Part shown: positions 6,135-10,453 of the stretch, piece after piece
How positions within the stretch are numbered: the stretch's first letter is position 1
Layout of the letters: every line of letters begins with the position of its first letter
NCBI GenBank assembly: GCA_902797555.1
Contig: CADBTM010000176.1
Location: forward strand, 1 to 10,453
Direction of reading: 5' to 3'
Source: Oscillospiraceae bacterium
GTDB taxonomy: Bacteria; Bacillota; Clostridia; Oscillospirales; Butyricicoccaceae
Length of the DNA stretch: 10,453 nt
Translations under genes and position numbers: made by a program
The notes under the pieces: model-generated
Told to the model about the DNA's origin: nothing
Database searches by the model: none
The model's input: only the letters and a program-made list of their open reading frames with translations

Positions 6135-6935
6135 ATGTGTGATTGTGTAAAAATCCTCGGCGCGCGAGGCTCGATCCCCGTCACCGGAGGGCAGTTTTCC
6201 CGCTTTGGCGGAGCCACCACCTGCGTCCTTGTGCGGCTGGACGGGCAATACATCCTGCTGGACGCGGGAACGGGACTGCTCAACCTGCCGGAGGATGCGC
6301 TGGCGCAGCCACACCTGCCGCTGCTGCTGTCCCATCCCCATGCCGACCACCTGATCGGTCTGGGCATGTGCCCCTATCTGTTCCGTCCCGGCGGAACGCT
6401 CACCTTTTACGCCAAAACCCGGGACGGGCTCGACGCCCGGGGTCAGGTGCACCGGCTGTATGCCCCGCCGCTGTGGCCTACCACGCCCGAAAACCTGCCT
6501 GCCGAAGTCCGGTATGCGGAGCTGCCTGAGGACTTTTTCCTCGGTCCGGTACACGTGGAAACCATGGAAGGCGCCCATCCCGGCGGCGTCACCCTGTTCC
6601 GGATGACCGGAAAAACGCACCGGGTGGCGTTTCTCACCGATTGTACCCTCACCGACAGTCTGTGCGCCCGGCTGCTCCCCTTTGTGCGCGGATGCGATCT
6701 GCTGCTGGTGGAGGGTCAGTACAGCGACGAGGAATGGGCTGCCCGCTCTACCTTCGGCCACAGCTCGTGGCGCTCTGCCGCCCGGTTTGCCGCCGAGGCG
6801 GGGGCAAAGCAGGTGCGGGTCATCCATCACGACCCCTGCCATACCGATGAGGATCTGCTGGCCGCCTCCGGCGAGCTGCGCGAGCTTCACCCCTGCTGTT
6901 CCTTTGGCTATGAGGGAGAGGAGGTCTTCCTGTGA
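6135..6935 (+). CDS. MBL-fold metallo-hydrolase, TaR3-like (GSIP-type)
   Basis: The 266-residue cytoplasmic protein carries the full metallo-beta-lactamase metal set: H67, H69, D71, H72 (SHPHADH), H148 (HPGG), D169 (LTDCT) and H231/H232 (HHDPCHTDED). The N-terminal GARGSIPVTGG and FGGATTCVLV, LLDAGTG, and GHSSW (208-212) identify the branch of small hydrolases often annotated TaR3-like, related to PhnP and class III cyclic-nucleotide phosphodiesterases. The family cleaves phosphodiester or related bonds with two metal ions; the substrate here is not known. Its genes often sit beside HD-GYP, GAF, FecR or cyclase genes, as here. A ribosome binding site (AAAAAGGA, 6118-6125) lies 9 nt before ATG 6135. 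Its stop overlaps the next start by 4 nt, so the two are translationally coupled. Confidence 0.9.
   Translation: MCDCVKILGARGSIPVTGGQFSRFGGATTCVLVRLDGQYILLDAGTGLLNLPEDALAQPHLPLLLSHPHADHLIGLGMCPYLFRPGGTLTFYAKTRDGLDARGQVHRLYAPPLWPTTPENLPAEVRYAELPEDFFLGPVHVETMEGAHPGGVTLFRMTGKTHRVAFLTDCTLTDSLCARLLPFVRGCDLLLVEGQYSDEEWAARSTFGHSSWRSAARFAAEAGAKQVRVIHHDPCHTDEDLLAASGELRELHPCCSFGYEGEEVFL
6916..6924 (+). promoter_or_regulatory. Ribosome binding site setting the GTG start at 6932
   Basis: GAGAGGAGG, inside the end of the MBL gene, lies 7 nt before GTG 6932. It supports the non-ATG start, which overlaps the MBL stop as GTGA. Confidence 0.75.
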
Positions 6936-8383
6936 TCGTAAAAGAGATGCGCAGATTCCTCAGTCTCAGCCTCGCCCTCTCTCAGGAGCGGGATCGGGAA
7001 GCCCTGCTGTCCAGCATTCTGGATACCGCCATGGATCTTTCCCACTGCGATGCGGGCACGCTTTATCTGGCGGAGGACGACGGACTGCATTTTTGCCGCA
7101 TGGTGACCCGCTCTCTGGGGATCCGTCAGGGCGGGCACGCCGACCCCATTTCCCTGCCGCCGGTGCCGCTGGATCCCGCCTACGTCTGCGCGTGGGTGGC
7201 GCTCAACAATCAGCCCATCAACGTGGCCGACGTGCGCACCGACCCCACCTTTGACTTTTCCGGCTCGCTGCGCTATGACGCCATGACGGGCTACCGCACC
7301 AAGAGCATGCTGGTGGTGCCCATGGCCAACGACAAGGGCGAGCTGGTGGGCGTGACCCAGCTGATCAACGCGCTGGACAAAAACGGCGAGGTCATCCCCT
7401 TCCCTCAGGAAGTGGAGCTTTTGGTGGATGCCATCTCCTCGCAGGCCGCCATCAGCGTCACCAATATGCAATATTCCGAGCAGATCACCCGTCTGCTGGA
7501 TTCTCTGGTGGGTGCGCTTTCCACCGCCATCGACGAGCGCACCCCCTACAATGCCAACCACACCCGCAATATGGTGCGGTACGCCACCCGGTTTCTCGAC
7601 TGGCTGGACGATACCGAGCATCCGTGGCGCTTTTCTCAGGACAAACGGCGCACCTTTTTGCTGGCAGTGTGGCTCCACGACGTGGGCAAGCTGGTGGTGC
7701 CGCTGGAGGTCATGGACAAGGAAAGCCGTCTGGGCGCCCGCTCCCGGGAGGTCGAACAGCGCTTCCGGGAGATCGGCCTGCTGAGCCGGATCGACTGTCT
7801 GGAGGGCAGGATTTCCGCCGAGGACAACGCCCGGACCCTTGCCGCCCTGGAAGACGCCCGCGTGCTGGTGGCGCAGACCGACCGGGCAGGCTTTTTGCCC
7901 GACGAGACCCTGCAGCAAATCGACGCGCTGGCTGCCCGCACCTATGTGGATGAGAACGGCCGCACCCTTCCGTGGCTCACCCAGGAGGAGCACACCTGCC
8001 TCACCGTCCGCAAGGGCACGCTGACCGCCGGCGAGCGGGCGGTGATGGAAAGCCACGTGGTGGTCACCGCACGCATCCTCAGCCACGTCACCTTCCCAAA
8101 AAGCTATGCCCAAGTCCCCAAATGGGCGGCCGCCCATCACGAGCTGCTCAACGGAAAGGGCTATCCCGACCATCTCACCGCAGACCAAATCCCGCAGGAG
8201 GTTCGCCTGCTGACCATTCTGGATGTTTTTGATGCACTCACCGCCCGGGATCGTCCCTATAAGCCGGCCATTCCCATCGACAAGGCCTTGGGGATCCTGC
8301 ACAGCATGGCGCGGGAGGGCAGCATCGACGAGAATATATTGGATCTGTTTGAACAAAGCAAGGCATGGGAGGTATCCGCATGA
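6932..8383 (+). CDS. GAF + HD-GYP domain phosphodiesterase
   Basis: The 483-residue product has an N-terminal GAF sensor domain (about 20-175; AGTLYLAEDD, NVADVRTDPTF, TKSMLVVPM, GVTQLINA) and an HD-GYP domain (about 185-475). Conserved HD-GYP residues are present: H210 (NHTRNM), H249/D250 with GK (LHDVGK, 248-253), H375, H402/H403 (HHELLNGKGYP, 402-412) and D431/D440. HD-GYP proteins hydrolyse cyclic di-GMP or related dinucleotides in the cytoplasm; activity here is inferred from the intact motifs. Between the HD motif and H375 about 105 residues (264-370), charged and mostly helical, are inserted. There is no membrane segment or receiver domain, so the signal enters through GAF (small ligand, redox or cyclic nucleotide). 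Starts with GTG, overlaps both neighbours by 4 nt, and is the central gene of the operon. Confidence 0.93.
   Translation: MIVKEMRRFLSLSLALSQERDREALLSSILDTAMDLSHCDAGTLYLAEDDGLHFCRMVTRSLGIRQGGHADPISLPPVPLDPAYVCAWVALNNQPINVADVRTDPTFDFSGSLRYDAMTGYRTKSMLVVPMANDKGELVGVTQLINALDKNGEVIPFPQEVELLVDAISSQAAISVTNMQYSEQITRLLDSLVGALSTAIDERTPYNANHTRNMVRYATRFLDWLDDTEHPWRFSQDKRRTFLLAVWLHDVGKLVVPLEVMDKESRLGARSREVEQRFREIGLLSRIDCLEGRISAEDNARTLAALEDARVLVAQTDRAGFLPDETLQQIDALAARTYVDENGRTLPWLTQEEHTCLTVRKGTLTAGERAVMESHVVVTARILSHVTFPKSYAQVPKWAAAHHELLNGKGYPDHLTADQIPQEVRLLTILDVFDALTARDRPYKPAIPIDKALGILHSMAREGSIDENILDLFEQSKAWEVSA
8367..8372 (+). promoter_or_regulatory. Ribosome binding site of the FecR surface protein
   Basis: GGGAGG, inside the end of the HD-GYP gene, lies 7 nt before ATG 8380. 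Confidence 0.75.
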
Positions 8384-10453
8384 AAAAGCTTTTAACCCTG
8401 CTCGTGGCGATCGCCCTGTTGTGCAGCGTCACGACCCCCGTTTTTGCCGCTGACAAGGCGGTTGGCACCACCATCCGTTTGCAGGACACCACCGGAACGG
8501 TATCGGTGCTCAACGCCGCCGGAAAGGCACAGACTGTCCGCAAGGACATGCGTCTGTATAACGGCTATACGGTTGCCACCGGCGCCGGCAGCTCTGCCTT
8601 TGTCAGTCTGGACAGCACAAAGGCGATCAAGCTGGGGGCGTCCTCCAAGGTACAGCTGAAAAAAGCCGGCAACCAACTGGAGGTCACGCTGCTGTCGGGC
8701 AACCTGTATTTCGATGTGGCCGAACCGCTGAAAACCGACGAGCGGCTGAACATCCGCACCTCCACCATGGTCACCGGCGTTCGCGGCTCGTCCGGATGGG
8801 TCAAGTCCTATGAGATGGGCATGCTCCACGGACACGCCCAGGTGACCTGCCACGACCTGCGGCACCATATCACTGCCGTATATGATGCGTTCAGCGGCGA
8901 GGGCGTCTATCACGCTCCCGACGCCCATCCCAGCAACTTTATCAAGCGTGATCTGACCAATTCAGACGTGCCTCTGGTTGCCGTGGAAGAGCTGGCCGCC
9001 GATCCCGAGCTCCAGGCCGCCATCGCCGAGGACGTGCCCAATCTGGACGTGCCCACCATTCTGGGCCAGGAGGAGCCCCTCCGCCGTCTGAATGAGGAGA
9101 TGGAAAAGGAGATCCAGAGGGTGCTGGACGAACTCATTTCCAACCTGGGCAGCGAGGACGAAAACGGCGATCCTGCCATTCAGGTCTTCCAGCCGGATCC
9201 CGCTCCCACCACCCGTCCAGGCACTGGCTCGGGCGGCACGCAGCCCACGCCCGACGAGCCCACACCTGTCACCCACACCGTCACCTTTGACTATCACGAC
9301 GAAACGACCAAAGCCCTTACGATGAAGGTAAAGGACGGCGAAACCGTCGCACAGCCCGCCGACCCCCAGCGGGAGGGTTATACCTTTGACGGATGGTATC
9401 TGGGCGAGATCGTCTTTGACTTTGCCACCCCCATCACCGAAGATATCACGCTGACGGCGGCATGGAGCGTCCATATCTATACCGTGCGGTTCTACTATGA
9501 AGAAGACGCCGATCCCACAGAGTATCTTGTGGAATACAACACTGCCCTGCCCGACGACGCCTCCATCCAGTCTCCCGCCCGGGACGGCTATCGCTTTGAC
9601 GGATGGTATCTGGACGGCGAGCTCTTTGATCTGTCCACCCTCATCACCTCCGATCTGGAGCTGTGGGCACAGTGGACAAAACTGCACACCGTCACCTTCT
9701 ATCCCGTCACCGACGCCGACAAGGTGAACACTTCCACGGTGATCGTGCCCGACAGCGAGACCATCCCCGCGAATGAAGTTCCCGAAGCTCCCCAGTGGGA
9801 GGGTCACGATTTCCTCGGCTGGTTTGCCGAAGATGCGGAAACCGCCTTCGCCCTCGAGACCACTCCCATCACCGACGATATGACCCTGTTTGGCCGGTAC
9901 GCCATCCAGACCTTTACTGTCACTTTCTACGCCGATGAGAACGCCGAGGAAGCCTATGATTCCCAGACGGTGGAATATAATGCCTTTGCCTCCGCTCCCG
10001 AAAAGGAGCCCGGAAAAGAGGGCTACGACTTCCTCGGATGGTTTGAGGAGGGCGCAAACGAGGCATTCAACTTTGAGACCACCCCCATCACCGAGGACTT
10101 AAATCTGTACGGACACTGGGAGATCCAGTCCTTCACCGTCACCTTCTACGCCGACGAGAACTCCGCGGAGGCCTATGATTCCCAGAAGGTGGAATACAAC
10201 GCCTTTGCCGCTGCTCCTCAGAAGGAGCCCGGAAAAGAGGGCTACGATTTCCTCGGATGGTTTGAGGAAGGCGCCAACGAGGCATTCAACTTTGCTGAGA
10301 CGCCCATTACCGCCGATCTGAACCTGTACGGACATTGGCAGATCCAGACCTTTACCGTCACCTTCTACGCGGACGAAGAGGCCGAGGAAGCCTATGATGC
10401 CCAGAAGGTGGAGTACAACGCCTTCGCCGCCGCACCTCAGAAGGAGCCCGGAA
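8380..10453 (+). CDS. Exported FecR-domain protein with tandem InlB-B/Flg_new repeats (3' end beyond window)
   Basis: The frame is open from ATG 8380 to the window end (691 codons, no stop). It starts with a Sec signal peptide (MKKLLTLLVAIALLCSV..., cut near PVFA|AD, residue 23-24). Residues about 55-145 form a FecR domain: GYTVATGAGSSAFVSLDS, IKLGASSKVQL, LLSGNLYFDV and NIRTSTMVTGVRGSSGWV. A helical, acidic stretch (about 196-260) and a Pro/Thr/Gly linker (about 272-298) follow. From residue 299 come at least five and a half Listeria-Bacteroides repeats (InlB B type, TVTFY...GYxFxGW), 67-75 residues each, typical of extracellular beta-grasp stalks. No transmembrane, LPXTG or SLH anchor is visible; it may lie past the edge. 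It overlaps the HD-GYP gene by ATGA. Here FecR is outside any sigma/TonB setting, so it is probably a surface or peptidoglycan-associated module; role unknown. Confidence 0.92.
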   Translation, partial: MKKLLTLLVAIALLCSVTTPVFAADKAVGTTIRLQDTTGTVSVLNAAGKAQTVRKDMRLYNGYTVATGAGSSAFVSLDSTKAIKLGASSKVQLKKAGNQLEVTLLSGNLYFDVAEPLKTDERLNIRTSTMVTGVRGSSGWVKSYEMGMLHGHAQVTCHDLRHHITAVYDAFSGEGVYHAPDAHPSNFIKRDLTNSDVPLVAVEELAADPELQAAIAEDVPNLDVPTILGQEEPLRRLNEEMEKEIQRVLDELISNLGSEDENGDPAIQVFQPDPAPTTRPGTGSGGTQPTPDEPTPVTHTVTFDYHDETTKALTMKVKDGETVAQPADPQREGYTFDGWYLGEIVFDFATPITEDITLTAAWSVHIYTVRFYYEEDADPTEYLVEYNTALPDDASIQSPARDGYRFDGWYLDGELFDLSTLITSDLELWAQWTKLHTVTFYPVTDADKVNTSTVIVPDSETIPANEVPEAPQWEGHDFLGWFAEDAETAFALETTPITDDMTLFGRYAIQTFTVTFYADENAEEAYDSQTVEYNAFASAPEKEPGKEGYDFLGWFEEGANEAFNFETTPITEDLNLYGHWEIQSFTVTFYADENSAEAYDSQKVEYNAFAAAPQKEPGKEGYDFLGWFEEGANEAFNFAETPITADLNLYGHWQIQTFTVTFYADEEAEEAYDAQKVEYNAFAAAPQKEPG
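9274..9909 (+). repeat. Diverged Listeria-Bacteroides repeats 1-3 in the FecR protein
   Basis: Three coding repeats: 9274-9474 (67 residues), 9475-9684 (70) and 9685-9909 (75). Each has the strand TVxFxx, a Y/F-D/L-GW motif (GYTFDGWYL, GYRFDGWYL, HDFLGWFA) and a closing ITxDxxLxxxW/Y. They differ in length and at most bases, so are older than the units that follow. Confidence 0.85.
9910..10453 (+). repeat. Near-identical 219-bp tandem repeats 4-6 in the FecR protein
   Basis: Units at 9910-10128, 10129-10347 and 10348 to the window edge (partial) share an exact 219-bp (73-codon) period. They have long identical stretches, notably around the codons for KEPGKEGYDFLGWFEEGANE. Differences are mostly synonymous, with a few in VEYNAFA(S/A)AP. 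The array is still running when the window ends. Confidence 0.92.

Noticed and set aside
6908..8356. Long minus-strand open frame (482 codons) opposite the GAF/HD-GYP gene
   Set aside because: Shadow frame; the plus strand encodes intact GAF and HD-GYP motifs.
8962..9807. Minus-strand open frame over the FecR repeat gene
   Set aside because: Gly/Val-rich antisense reading of the repeats with no family match.
9910..10453. CRISPR-like or noncoding direct repeats
   Set aside because: The period is 219 bp, stays in frame and encodes InlB-B type units; there are no short repeats with unique spacers.

Overview
The window looks like a chromosomal stretch of a GC-rich (roughly 60%) monoderm Clostridia member, most likely Oscillospiraceae (Flavonifractor/Oscillibacter/Intestinimonas type). 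This is inferred from the S-layer-homology (SLH) anchored exported proteins, the AGGAGG-type ribosome binding sites, the Sel1/SLH and FecR/InlB-B-repeat architectures and the tRNA gene with an encoded CCA. No species can be fixed from the sequence alone.

Left part (1-1930, plus strand): the 3' end of an unrecognised cysteine-containing gene ends in a strong intrinsic terminator. Two separately promoted single genes follow: a PNPOx-like split-barrel flavoprotein with an unknown C-terminal half (306-1076), and a hypothetical protein with one BspA-like leucine-rich segment (1192-1893). A bidirectional terminator (1901-1933) separates them from the convergent minus-strand block.

Middle part (1941-5954, minus strand): a tRNA-Arg(CCU) gene with a near-consensus promoter is followed immediately by its terminator. 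Next comes an exported SLH + Sel1-repeat protein (4230-5777), then a decayed remnant of a TIGR04076-type small protein carrying an in-frame TAG (4112-4219), and last an exported SLH + 5'-nucleotidase (1941-4073). The two SLH proteins are probably co-transcribed and act at the cell wall, one in nucleotide or phosphate scavenging, the other as a protein-interaction scaffold.

Right part (6041-10453, plus strand): after a strikingly AT-rich leader with two dyad symmetries there is a tightly coupled operon with 4-nt overlaps at both junctions. It encodes a TaR3-like metallo-beta-lactamase-fold hydrolase (6135-6935), a GAF + HD-GYP phosphodiesterase (6932-8383) and a large exported FecR-domain protein with tandem Listeria-Bacteroides (InlB B / Flg_new) repeats. 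The last gene starts at 8380 and is still open at the window end. This three-gene set, with signalling enzymes coupled to a repeat-rich surface protein, is the most interesting system in the window. A link to cyclic-dinucleotide signalling is inferred from family membership only.
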